Made by a program: the position numbers and the translations under genes. DNA of 43,874 bases from Fluviicola sp. (GTDB lineage Bacteria > Bacteroidota > Bacteroidia > Flavobacteriales_D > Crocinitomicaceae). The stretch lies in the NCBI GenBank assembly GCA_002734065.2, contig NVXU02000006.1:1-43874 (forward strand), in the 5' to 3' direction. Below, piece by piece: positions 25,132-32,807 of this stretch. The notes beneath the pieces were generated by a model. The model was not told where the DNA came from. It was given only the letters and a program-made list of their open reading frames with translations, and did no database searches. Each line of letters starts with the position of its first letter. Position 1 is the first letter of the stretch.

Positions 25132-26469
25132 TTAATTTATTGATTTAGTGTTAAGAGTATCTTTCTTTGGTACGAAAAATAGTAAAATTAATCCAACTAC
25201 GAAAAAGAACATCACGGACATAATCGAGAATCGGATATTGCCTGTGATGAATTCCATGAAACCGAAGAAGAAGGTTCCGAAGACGATTCCAATTTTTTCG
25301 GTGACATCGTAGAAAGAAAAATAGGATGCGTGATCTTCCGTTTCGGGTAAAAATTTAGAATAAGTTGAGCGAGACAATGCTTGCACTCCGCCCATCACGA
25401 CTCCAACTCCCGCTGCTAGCAAGTAAAACTCAACTGGAGTTGTTAAGAAGTAGGCAAAACCACAAAGTGGAATCCAAAAAGCAACAACTACAATCAATGA
25501 GTTGATGTTTCCTATTCTGCTAGAAAGTTTTGAAATAACGAACGCACCGGCAGCTCCTAGTAATTGAATGAGCAAAATCGCAACGATTAATCCTGTTTGT
25601 CCTTCTGCTTCGTATTCTCCCACAAAAATCTCTCTTTTTGCATACAAGACGGCCATTAACATCACGGTTTGTACTCCTGTATTAAAGAAGAAAAAGGAGG
25701 CAAGAAAGCGTTTTAATACTTTTATTTGCTTGAACTCAACAAAAACCTTGCGCAATTCCTTGAACCCTTTCCAGAGGATACCTTTTTCTTTCTTTTTGTT
25801 ATAGACATTATTGGGCAGACGTTTAAAGGTGTATTGGCTAAAAATAATCCACCATAAACCAACAAGAATGAAACTATATTTGGTTAATTTATCATCTATA
25901 AACATTATCATTGCCAGGCAGATAACCAGCAAAACCATGCTTCCAAAATATCCCATTATGAATCCTTTCGAAGAGATTTTATCGTGGTCTTTAGGTTCTG
26001 CAATTTCTGGAAGATAGGCATTGTAAAAGACCAAACTGTTCCAAAAGCCAATACTTGCGAAGAATAAAGACAGCATTCCTAATTCTATTCTCTCGGCGTC
26101 AAACCAGAAAAGCGTGATGCAAGATATTGCTCCCAAATAGCAGAAAAACTGCATAAATTTTTTCTTATTCCCAGAAAAATCGGCAATACCCGAAAGCATT
26201 GGAGACAAAACAGAAACAACTAAGAAAGAAGCGGAAAGAACGAAAGACATTAATACGGAAGGCGAGATGAGCGTACCGAAAAACTCAACGGTTACATCAG
26301 AACTGTCAGCGACGACTTCTAAATTTTCCCTTTTAAGATATGCCTTGGTTGTAACCGTATCATAGAATATCGGAAATATCGCCGAAGAAATAACAAGGTT
26401 GTAAACGGAGTTCGCCCAGTCGTAGAAGACCCAACCTTTGATTACTTTTTTATCACCTTTTTTTAACAT
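25132..26469 (-). CDS. MFS transporter, UMF1/ATG22 family
   Basis: A 445-residue transporter with about 11-12 membrane helices. The start KGWVFYDWANSVYNLVISSAIFPIFYD is the signature of the UMF1 family, bacterial relatives of the yeast vacuolar effluxer Atg22; further marks are LSPMLSGIADFSGNKKKFM (the MFS loop 2-3 motif), AYLPEIAEPKDHDKISSKGF and VMGGVQALSRSTYSKFLPETEDHASYFSFYDVTEKIG, a highly conserved cytoplasmic loop. Yeast Atg22 exports amino acids; bacterial substrates are generally unknown. It precedes the DUF4870-like gene by 12 bases. Nothing unusual in length or sequence. Confidence 0.9.
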   Translation of the reverse strand: MLKKGDKKVIKGWVFYDWANSVYNLVISSAIFPIFYDTVTTKAYLKRENLEVVADSSDVTVEFFGTLISPSVLMSFVLSASFLVVSVLSPMLSGIADFSGNKKKFMQFFCYLGAISCITLFWFDAERIELGMLSLFFASIGFWNSLVFYNAYLPEIAEPKDHDKISSKGFIMGYFGSMVLLVICLAMIMFIDDKLTKYSFILVGLWWIIFSQYTFKRLPNNVYNKKKEKGILWKGFKELRKVFVEFKQIKVLKRFLASFFFFNTGVQTVMLMAVLYAKREIFVGEYEAEGQTGLIVAILLIQLLGAAGAFVISKLSSRIGNINSLIVVVAFWIPLCGFAYFLTTPVEFYLLAAGVGVVMGGVQALSRSTYSKFLPETEDHASYFSFYDVTEKIGIVFGTFFFGFMEFITGNIRFSIMSVMFFFVVGLILLFFVPKKDTLNTKSIN

Positions 26470-26618
26470 CTTTTTTTAGAGTTTTAGAGTGTTGGAGTGT
26501 TGGAGTGTTAGAGCTTTGGTCAAACCATAATCCTAACACCTATCAACTTCAATAATTCATAATCTTAACAACAGTCAACTTCCATTATACATTATAACAT
26601 TATCCGCTATGCATTACA
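26470..26618. repeat. Dispersed repeat copy 2 (TGTTAGRATTATG family) with GTGTTGGA runs
   Basis: 26524-26570 reads ACCATAATCCTAACACCTAT then CAACTTCAATAATTCATAATC, the same unit as at 11532-11580. It is preceded by a tandem of GAGTGTTGGAGTGTTGGA words (26478-26513), which recurs in reverse near 38533-38556. No coding potential. Confidence 0.6.
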
Positions 26619-27839
26619 CTACTCCTCACCTCTTATATATTTATCCAAAAACGAAAAATATTCGGATAATTCGCCTTCCAATGTAGTTTCACTTCCGCGT
26701 GCGATGATTCCGTCTGTATCTTCTAAAAACAGTGCTGGAAAAACTTCTTTCATTAATTCTCCACCAAAATCTTCTGAGGCATCTAAAGGCAATTCACACG
26801 GTAAATTATCAACTGCCATGACAGCAATATTACCTTCTTTCATAAAGTCATCTTCGCTTTCTGTTGACGGGTTATAACCGTAAATTGGGTCTGCAATCTT
26901 GCTCGGACGAAGGGTACTTGCTACCGGCCCGTCGATGTCGCAAGAAATATCTGCAACGACTGATAATTTCACATTCTCCGCTTTTAAATCTCCTCTTGTA
27001 ATAATAAACGCTGCCTTGCTACTCCAGTAGTGACAAGGGATGTACATGTTTGCAACGCTCAGATATCGAGAAAACGTTGAATCAAATAACTCCGCATTGT
27101 TGTAGAATTCTTGCTTCACAAATTGAGAACCGTCCTTTCTTGCGTAATAATCTCCGACTTCTAATTGCGTGAAAACGGCTTGATCAAAATCATCCTCCAA
27201 AAACTCTTTTGGAGACACTTCTTTGATGGGCAACAAGTCTAAAATTTCTCTTGCGCCATGCCCTACTCGACCAAAACCTGTCAAAACAATTTTCGTGTCT
27301 TTTGGCAGAACAACCTTCTTTAATTCTTCCTCAACCTCTTTTCTGTTAGCGCATTTATTTGCCGCTTTTAGAGAATAAAGTTGATGCTTTAAACCATAGG
27401 TTAAGAATCCATTGTAGCAACCAACAATTCCTGCGTAGCGACCAAAACCGATGATTCTTCTACCGTTTTTATTCTTTAGAACTTCGTAATCAATCAACTG
27501 AATTTTTCTTTCCAAAATTGCGTTGAGCAAATCACGATTGTAAGGTTGCTTCTTATAAGTATGTGAGAAAAACATGAACTTTTTGTTTGGAATTAAATCC
27601 TCAATGTTCACTTCTTTGACACCAATAATGATGTCGCAATCCGTCAAGTTCTCATTCATTTGAATTCCTTGATCCAAATATTCTTGGTCAGAATACGCTC
27701 GAATTGGGCTCGGTTGAACCGTAATTTTTACGTTTGGATAGGCCGCTTCTAACTCCTTGCATTGCGCTGGTGTTAATGGAACTCTTTTGTCCGGTGGCAC
27801 TTTTCCTTCTCGGATAACTCCTAACTTAATTGTACTCAT
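26619..27839 (-). CDS. NAD(P)-dependent dehydrogenase, saccharopine/alanine dehydrogenase-like
   Basis: A 406-residue oxidoreductase of the AlaDH/PNT and lysine-ketoglutarate-reductase type. The N-terminal half holds LGVIREGKVPPDKRVPLTP (substrate-binding Arg and Lys), IIGVKEVNIEDLIPNKKFMFFSHTYKKQPYN (the FSHT-K-Q element of saccharopine dehydrogenases) and the C-terminal half a Rossmann fold, KIVLTGFGRVGHGAREIL. The enzyme class therefore reduces an imine or oxo acid with an amino group at a cytoplasmic site; the substrate is uncertain, since no lysine genes are near. It is the last gene of a six-gene run, four bases after the phosphatase, an unusual neighbour for lysine metabolism. Confidence 0.85.
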   Translation of the reverse strand: MSTIKLGVIREGKVPPDKRVPLTPAQCKELEAAYPNVKITVQPSPIRAYSDQEYLDQGIQMNENLTDCDIIIGVKEVNIEDLIPNKKFMFFSHTYKKQPYNRDLLNAILERKIQLIDYEVLKNKNGRRIIGFGRYAGIVGCYNGFLTYGLKHQLYSLKAANKCANRKEVEEELKKVVLPKDTKIVLTGFGRVGHGAREILDLLPIKEVSPKEFLEDDFDQAVFTQLEVGDYYARKDGSQFVKQEFYNNAELFDSTFSRYLSVANMYIPCHYWSSKAAFIITRGDLKAENVKLSVVADISCDIDGPVASTLRPSKIADPIYGYNPSTESEDDFMKEGNIAVMAVDNLPCELPLDASEDFGGELMKEVFPALFLEDTDGIIARGSETTLEGELSEYFSFLDKYIRGEE

Positions 27840-27843
27840 AAAC

Positions 27844-28521
27844 TTATGTTAGTGGCGCGTCGAGCAAGTATTCGTCAATGAATTCACGAACACATCCTTC
27901 TCCACCTTTCTTATTTAATATTATCTGAACGTTGGATTTAACAACATTCACTGCATCCTTCGGACAAGCAGCCAAACCGATGTTCTTCATCACTTCCAAA
28001 TCATTGATGTCATCACCAATCATGGCAACATTACTCAATTCTATTCCTTGTTCTTTACAAAGCGCTGTCAATGTTTCCATTTTGGGCGTTCTGCTGACGA
28101 TGCAATTTTGAATCCCCAACATTTCTGCTCGTTTTGTAACAGCTTCGCCTTTAAATCCAGAAGAAATAATTGCCACTTGGAAATCTTTCTTTGTGAGATG
28201 AATGATTGCCATTCCGTCTTTGGTGTTGAACTTTTTGAACTGATCTCCATTTTCAGTGAAGTACATGCCCCCATCCGTCATTACGCCATCGACATCGATG
28301 ACCAATAACTTTATTTTTGCAATTTTCTCTTTTAGATGATTGGTTTTGAAAGAATGCACAAACAACAATGATTGCAGGTCCGTATCGTATTCTTCACAGA
28401 TAACTTCAAGGTCTGCAACCGTCATTTCATCGACAGAATCAATGCCGATATCCGTCAATAATTCGAGGTAATCCAAGCCGAATTTATCGCACAATCCTTT
28501 TATGTTCTCTTCTAAATACAT
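27844..28521 (-). CDS. KdsC-like HAD phosphatase with an N-terminal helical domain
   Basis: A 225-residue protein. Residues about 60-225 form a small HAD phosphatase of the KdsC type (3-deoxy-D-manno-octulosonate-8-phosphate phosphatase): motif I LLVIDVDGVMTDGGMYF, KFNTKDGMAI, motif II VAIISSGF, motif III lysine in SRTPKMETL, motif IV AMIGDDINDLEVMKNIGLAACPKDA. The first 55 residues (CDKFGLDYLELLTDIGIDSV, MTVADLEVICEEYDTDLQSLLF) are extra to KdsC and look like a small helix-turn-helix domain of the Xre kind. ATG at 28521 is chosen over a TTG three codons earlier. KdsC-type enzymes also act on sialic-acid-like 9-phosphates, so the substrate is open. It lies between the secreted protein and the dehydrogenase genes of the operon. 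Confidence 0.88.
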   Translation of the reverse strand: MYLEENIKGLCDKFGLDYLELLTDIGIDSVDEMTVADLEVICEEYDTDLQSLLFVHSFKTNHLKEKIAKIKLLVIDVDGVMTDGGMYFTENGDQFKKFNTKDGMAIIHLTKKDFQVAIISSGFKGEAVTKRAEMLGIQNCIVSRTPKMETLTALCKEQGIELSNVAMIGDDINDLEVMKNIGLAACPKDAVNVVKSNVQIILNKKGGEGCVREFIDEYLLDAPLT

Positions 28522-28539
28522 AATTCTCAATTCAAAAAT

Positions 28540-30087
28540 CTACATTCCCCAACTAGCACCAATTTGATCAACTGTTATTCCCATCATTTCACTCATAAAA
28601 GAAGCAACTTCATCCAGCTTCAGGTGAAAATAATTACTCCCATCCAAAACAACCCAGTCACCAGTAACGGACCATTTACTAGAACCTTTACATCCATAGA
28701 CATCTAGATTTAAAGATTCAAGTGAACCAACCTTTATAGAAGCTATTCCTCCAGAATCAGAGGTGTTATTTCCTTTAATAGCTCCTCCCGACTTAATCTG
28801 AACGTTATGCCCAACAACTGGTTGTCCCTTCCAAGTAATTTTTAATTTAACTGTTGTCGCTCCATTACTCGGTGCTCCGTAGCAACCGCCTCCAGATGTA
28901 TTCCCAGAATTTGTCGAGCTATTCGTCGTTGTTTTCGTTCTTGTCATCATCTCAGAACGTTGGTGCTGACCTTTCGCATTTAGCACTTGGTCCCTAGCAA
29001 CATACTTTACAGTAAAATCTCCATTTCCTTTCTCTTTTAATCTATATCCGACAACATCATAATTATCTGAAATAAATACTTTCTCTTCAAGAACAGTCCC
29101 ATTCGGAAGGGTAAACTTCAATTTCTGACGCCCCGGGTTTCTATAAATTAGTGCGTTGCTTGTGTATTCAGAAATAACTGGAAACCCATCGATATCCAAC
29201 GTAAAACAAGTCCCTTCTTCATTGTAAATTTTAACTGTAACCGGTCCATTCTTAGCCCCCATAAAAGGCGGGCAACTCTTCGGAACAGAAGAAACAGTTT
29301 GTACACTCGAATTTGAAACAACGAATTTATCAATTACAATAGGTTTTAACTTCACTAAGTCAAACACAGCGCTTGAAACTATTTCGAATAAAGGAGTTTC
29401 ACTTTCAAAATTCATCTTTATAGAGTGCTCACCACCTGTTCGAAGTGTGACTTTTTTAGACTTATTAATGCTTACATTCTCAATTATGACACCTTCAGAA
29501 TTCGATATTTTAAAAAGGCTTGGGTCTATCACAATCAATTCATCCTCGCCCCCTTCAAACAAAACATCAAACACAACAGAAACTTTTCCTTTCTTAGATG
29601 AAGACTTGACACATCGTAAGGTCAATCCATTTGAATTAGTTTCACTTTTCTCACCGATCTCAACTTTCAATGCAGATAAGGCTATTCCCTCGGAAACAAT
29701 TCCACCACTTAAACCATTGACTAATACATTAAAAGTACCTACCCGATAATCCATAGAGCCGGCAATTTTAATAACTTTTGCTTTAGTATCTTCTGGTGTA
29801 ATTACGATTTTTTTTCCTTTTTTCGGATAATAAACCCCAACTCCATCATACTCAAAACCAGTTTTCGTTACATCAAGAACAAAATATTGAGTCTCTGATG
29901 TGTTTTTTACTACTAATTTTAATTTACAATACTCGCTCGTTGAAATTATATCTTTTATTTCAACGTTATATCCTCCTTTTAATTTACTTGGTGGAGCATT
30001 ATATTTTATCTCTTCTTGCGCAAATAAACTGCTGCACGAAATAATCCCGACTATTAGTAATATTAAACTTTTCATTTGTTTTTTCAT
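28540..30087 (-). CDS. Large secreted protein of unknown function
   Basis: A 515-residue protein with a signal peptide (KSLILLIVGIISCSSLFAQ; a lipobox-like C-S-S is present but an ordinary signal peptidase site at FAQ-EE seems likelier). The rest is beta-rich, with two or three immunoglobulin-like stretches (residues about 35-270), a paired-cysteine region (KSCPPFMGAKNGPVTVKIYN, EEGTCFTLDIDGFP), a Ser/Thr/Asn/Gly linker (TKTTTNSSTNSGNTSGGGC) and a C-terminal domain resembling a carboxypeptidase-regulatory-like fold (TVKLKITWKGQPVVGHNVQI). No known family is recognised and no T9SS C-terminal signal is evident. It is embedded in an otherwise cytoplasmic operon, 21 bases from the DAHP-synthase-like gene and 18 from the phosphatase. 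Confidence 0.7.
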   Translation of the reverse strand: MKKQMKSLILLIVGIISCSSLFAQEEIKYNAPPSKLKGGYNVEIKDIISTSEYCKLKLVVKNTSETQYFVLDVTKTGFEYDGVGVYYPKKGKKIVITPEDTKAKVIKIAGSMDYRVGTFNVLVNGLSGGIVSEGIALSALKVEIGEKSETNSNGLTLRCVKSSSKKGKVSVVFDVLFEGGEDELIVIDPSLFKISNSEGVIIENVSINKSKKVTLRTGGEHSIKMNFESETPLFEIVSSAVFDLVKLKPIVIDKFVVSNSSVQTVSSVPKSCPPFMGAKNGPVTVKIYNEEGTCFTLDIDGFPVISEYTSNALIYRNPGRQKLKFTLPNGTVLEEKVFISDNYDVVGYRLKEKGNGDFTVKYVARDQVLNAKGQHQRSEMMTRTKTTTNSSTNSGNTSGGGCYGAPSNGATTVKLKITWKGQPVVGHNVQIKSGGAIKGNNTSDSGGIASIKVGSLESLNLDVYGCKGSSKWSVTGDWVVLDGSNYFHLKLDEVASFMSEMMGITVDQIGASWGM

Positions 30088-30108
30088 TTGTTTTGAATAC
30101 CTCCCGAT

Positions 30109-31107
30109 TTATACCATTTTATAACCAACCGCCTCTGCTACAGGTTGTAAATCCTTCAGCAACTGCTTAAACTCATCAAAATTCAATTGCTGCGAAGCAT
30201 CTGACTTCGCTACTTTAGGATTTGGATGCGCTTCGATAATTAAACCATCAATTCCCATTGCTACGCAAGCTTTTGAGAGAACAGGAACACCGTAAGCATA
30301 GCCCATTGCGTGACTTGGATCCAAAACAATCGGCAAGTTGGTGTGTTCTTGTAACCAAGCAACTCCGCACAAATCTAAAGTAAATCGAGTATTCGTTTCA
30401 AAAGTTCTCAAACCTCTTTCGCACAAAATAACATTCTCATTACCTCCAGAGAGAACGAATTCTGCTGCTTGCACAAATTCTTTTAAGGTTGTTCCGAATC
30501 CTCTTTTAATAAGCACTGGTTTATTCGTTTTTGCACATGCACGAAGAATTCCTTGGTCGTACATTGCTTTTGCTCCCACCTGAATAACGTCAGAATATTC
30601 GATAATTTCATCGATGTGCGTTGCATCTCTGGCTTCCGTGATGACATTCACTCCGTATTCTTCACGCATCTTTGCCAACAACTTCAAACCATCCAATCCC
30701 ATTCCTTGAAAAGAATAAGGACTTGTTCTTGGTTTGTAGCAACCTCCACGAAGTGTTGTCAACCCCATTCCTGTGATTAATTCTGCCGACTGACGAATTT
30801 GTTCTTCAGATTCTACAGAACAAGGTCCACCAATCAGTATCGTTGATTTAGTATTCCCTCCTATGATTGTATTTCCAATCTTCACTTCTCTTTTTTCTGC
30901 TCGGTATTTCTTTGATGCCAGTTGAATATCGGTGTCAAACACCCAAAATTCATCTATTTCTGATTCAATGGAAGTTGGCACTTCTTTCATCCCAGAACCA
31001 GTGATTAACACTTGTTTTCCGTCTTGATGAATCAAAAACGCATTGATGGAATCGGCTATTTCTTGTGCTCTATTTTGAGCTATATTATTCTTTAAATGTA
31101 GTATCAT
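30109..31107 (-). CDS. 3-deoxy-7-phosphoheptulonate (DAHP) synthase family enzyme
   Basis: A 332-residue aldolase of the type I-beta DAHP/KDO8P synthase family, which condenses phosphoenolpyruvate with a sugar phosphate (erythrose-4-phosphate for DAHP). An N-terminal ferredoxin-like domain (residues 1-85) is followed by the barrel: ILIGGPCSVESEEQI, LRGGCYKPRTSPYSFQGMG, NVITEARD, PVLIKRGFGTTLKEF, VILCERGLRTFETNTRFTLDL and LPIVLDPSHAMGYAYGVP. The family's common GARNMQN motif is replaced by GAKAMYD, and RGMSAT by RGFGTT, so it belongs to a side branch. The ATG overlaps the stop of the Rpe-CBS gene by four bases. It may be an ordinary shikimate enzyme or make a related ulosonate. Confidence 0.88.
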   Translation of the reverse strand: MILHLKNNIAQNRAQEIADSINAFLIHQDGKQVLITGSGMKEVPTSIESEIDEFWVFDTDIQLASKKYRAEKREVKIGNTIIGGNTKSTILIGGPCSVESEEQIRQSAELITGMGLTTLRGGCYKPRTSPYSFQGMGLDGLKLLAKMREEYGVNVITEARDATHIDEIIEYSDVIQVGAKAMYDQGILRACAKTNKPVLIKRGFGTTLKEFVQAAEFVLSGGNENVILCERGLRTFETNTRFTLDLCGVAWLQEHTNLPIVLDPSHAMGYAYGVPVLSKACVAMGIDGLIIEAHPNPKVAKSDASQQLNFDEFKQLLKDLQPVAEAVGYKMV

Positions 31108-32108
31108 AATTCTCCTTTTATCAGGTTCACAAAAGTAACAATTCCTTTGGCAAATCCTTGCTTGCTCACAACTGGCAAATAAGTGATTGGGAACTTGCTA
31201 TTCTTAATCAATCGCAACATTTCGTTAACTGTTGTGGTGTCTTCAATCGTTGTTGGATTGGCGTTGAGTAATTCTTCTGGAGTCACCGAATTGAGGTCGT
31301 CTAAATGCACAAGCAATGCGCGTCGAACGTCTGCATTTGAAATCAATCCTTTCGATTTTCCATTCTCATCGATAATCACAGTGAAGCCCAGCTTACCCGT
31401 CTCTATTGACTTCAGGACGTTTGCAAAGGTTAAGTCAGACATTTTCACATGCGGAGCTTCTTCTATTGGAATCATGAAATCACTCACAGAATAATGCGAT
31501 TCAACATCTCGCTTGGTCAAGTTCATTAAGGCGTTTCCTATGCTTGCGGCATTGAATAAATAAGAACCTGATACAGAACTAGTCACCCCCATATTTCGGA
31601 GAATGAAAGACACTTCTGCGTTTACACCTCCATCTACATGGATAGATTTTCCGGGAAATTTATTCCTAAACTCTCTCACTTTGGAGAAGTTGATGATGTC
31701 AAATTGTCCGCCAGATTGCCCTGGAATAGTCGCCATTATCAGAATGAAATCAAAAGTCTTGTATTCTTCAAAAATCTCAACCGAAGTTGGAGTTATCACT
31801 GCAATTCCTTTCTTTCCGGTAATCGTTTCTGGAATTCTTAGTTCTTCTTTTAAATCTTCATATTGAAAAGTGATATATTCTACTGGATTTTCCTCTAATA
31901 ATTGATAATATTTGCTCGGTTGCTCGGTGATTATGTGCAAATCTATGGGCAAATCGCACAGTTTTCTGATGGTTTTAATGTCCTCAAAAACAGAAAGATC
32001 GTCGTTGCAATCAACGTGCAATAAATCGACTTGGTGATCTACTAAATCTTTAATAACCTCTGCAAGAGGACGTTTTTTATCACTGTAAATGGATGCGGAT
32101 ATTTTCAT
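31104..32108 (-). CDS. Ribulose-phosphate 3-epimerase-like domain fused to a CBS pair
   Basis: A 334-residue fusion. Residues 1-200 are a TIM barrel of the ribulose-5-phosphate epimerase type with the catalytic residues in place: H31 and D33 (LLHVDC), H58 (IDLHII), D159 (HVDGGV), plus the IMATIPGQSGGQF loop equivalent to the family's M-V-x-P-G-x-x-G-Q. The usual MDGxFVPN segment is replaced by CNDDLSVF. Residues 210-334 are two CBS domains, with GLISNADVRRALL, resembling the CBS tail of arabinose-5-phosphate isomerase (KpsF/KdsD) and normally a nucleotide-sensing module. This suggests a regulated pentose-phosphate enzyme feeding the DAHP-type synthase it overlaps by four bases. Its own start overlaps the lipoprotein stop by one base. 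Confidence 0.85.
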   Translation of the reverse strand: MKISASIYSDKKRPLAEVIKDLVDHQVDLLHVDCNDDLSVFEDIKTIRKLCDLPIDLHIITEQPSKYYQLLEENPVEYITFQYEDLKEELRIPETITGKKGIAVITPTSVEIFEEYKTFDFILIMATIPGQSGGQFDIINFSKVREFRNKFPGKSIHVDGGVNAEVSFILRNMGVTSSVSGSYLFNAASIGNALMNLTKRDVESHYSVSDFMIPIEEAPHVKMSDLTFANVLKSIETGKLGFTVIIDENGKSKGLISNADVRRALLVHLDDLNSVTPEELLNANPTTIEDTTTVNEMLRLIKNSKFPITYLPVVSKQGFAKGIVTFVNLIKGEL

Positions 32109-32488
32109 TAATCGACGTTATAAATGGGTTCAAATTGATTGTTGCAAATTACAATTTCTAAGGGAGAATCTGCTACTTTCTCGTTCAAATCAGCTTCTAA
32201 TTGAAGCAATAACTTTCTTTCCTCGAAAGGTACAGAAAAATTCTCTTTGGGAGAAGAAGCAATGATTTTTAAAGTGTAACCTTTTTCATCAGCGCTTATT
32301 TTCAAATCTTGCTTGCGACCCGTGAGTAGCTTGTTTTCTTTCCAGTAAAGTGCGATTTTCTCTGCAATACTTTCTTCTTTGGCGCTGTCAAAATAGACGG
32401 TTAATTGATCGCCGACTATTCGGTTTCCATTTTCTGAAGAGCAAGAAGCAAGTAGAATTGTTAGAAAGATGAAGAGTGTTTTTTTCAA
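32108..32488 (-). CDS. Small lipoprotein of unknown function
   Basis: A 126-residue protein starting MKKTLFIFLTILLASCSSENGN, a clear lipoprotein signal peptide with lipobox LASC. No ATG precedes the two lysines, so the start is TTG at 32488. The mature part is mixed alpha/beta (VYFDSAKEESIAEKIALYW, KISADEKGYTLKIIASSP, KLLLQLEADLNEKVADSPLEIVICNNQFEPI). No family is recognised. It is the first gene of the six-gene operon; its stop overlaps the start of the epimerase/CBS gene by one base. Confidence 0.75.
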   Translation of the reverse strand: MKKTLFIFLTILLASCSSENGNRIVGDQLTVYFDSAKEESIAEKIALYWKENKLLTGRKQDLKISADEKGYTLKIIASSPKENFSVPFEERKLLLQLEADLNEKVADSPLEIVICNNQFEPIYNVD

Positions 32489-32807
32489 AATGGTTGAATT
32501 GAAGAGCGAAGATAATTAAATATAGCTTTCTTTACTTCTTTCCATTGATGAAAAAAGTAACAAAAAAATCTAGCGCTGCAATCTCAAACTTCTTCAACCT
32601 TCATAAATGTAAAGTTCAAATGGACGAGCTCCTCTGTCGCTTTCCATTTTCACTAAACATTCATTTTGATTTCATTGTCATCGATTGAATGCGCATCCGA
32701 CGCTAATGTAAGCAAAAGTCGATCAACAAAAAAATAATATGCTTTTCTACATTGTCGTATCGATGTAATTAATAATTATCAATATCTTGTGTGTCTAAAA
32801 TAGTTGA
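32489..32807. repeat. Divergent intergenic region with dispersed repeat family 2, copy B
   Basis: 319 bases between the divergent lipoprotein and hydrolase genes. 32532-32560 forms a hairpin (TTACTTCTTTC and GAAAAAAGTAA around CATTGAT, one mismatch), followed by CAAAAAAATCTAGCGCT and a block to 32680 that aligns with 24488-24610. The hairpin and following words recur at 34146-34193. No gene seen; promoters for both flanking genes should lie here but none is clear. Confidence 0.65.

Noticed and set aside
32489-32807. Small RNA gene in the divergent gap
   Set aside because: The hairpin and following block recur elsewhere as a repeat, and no promoter or terminator pair defines a transcript.
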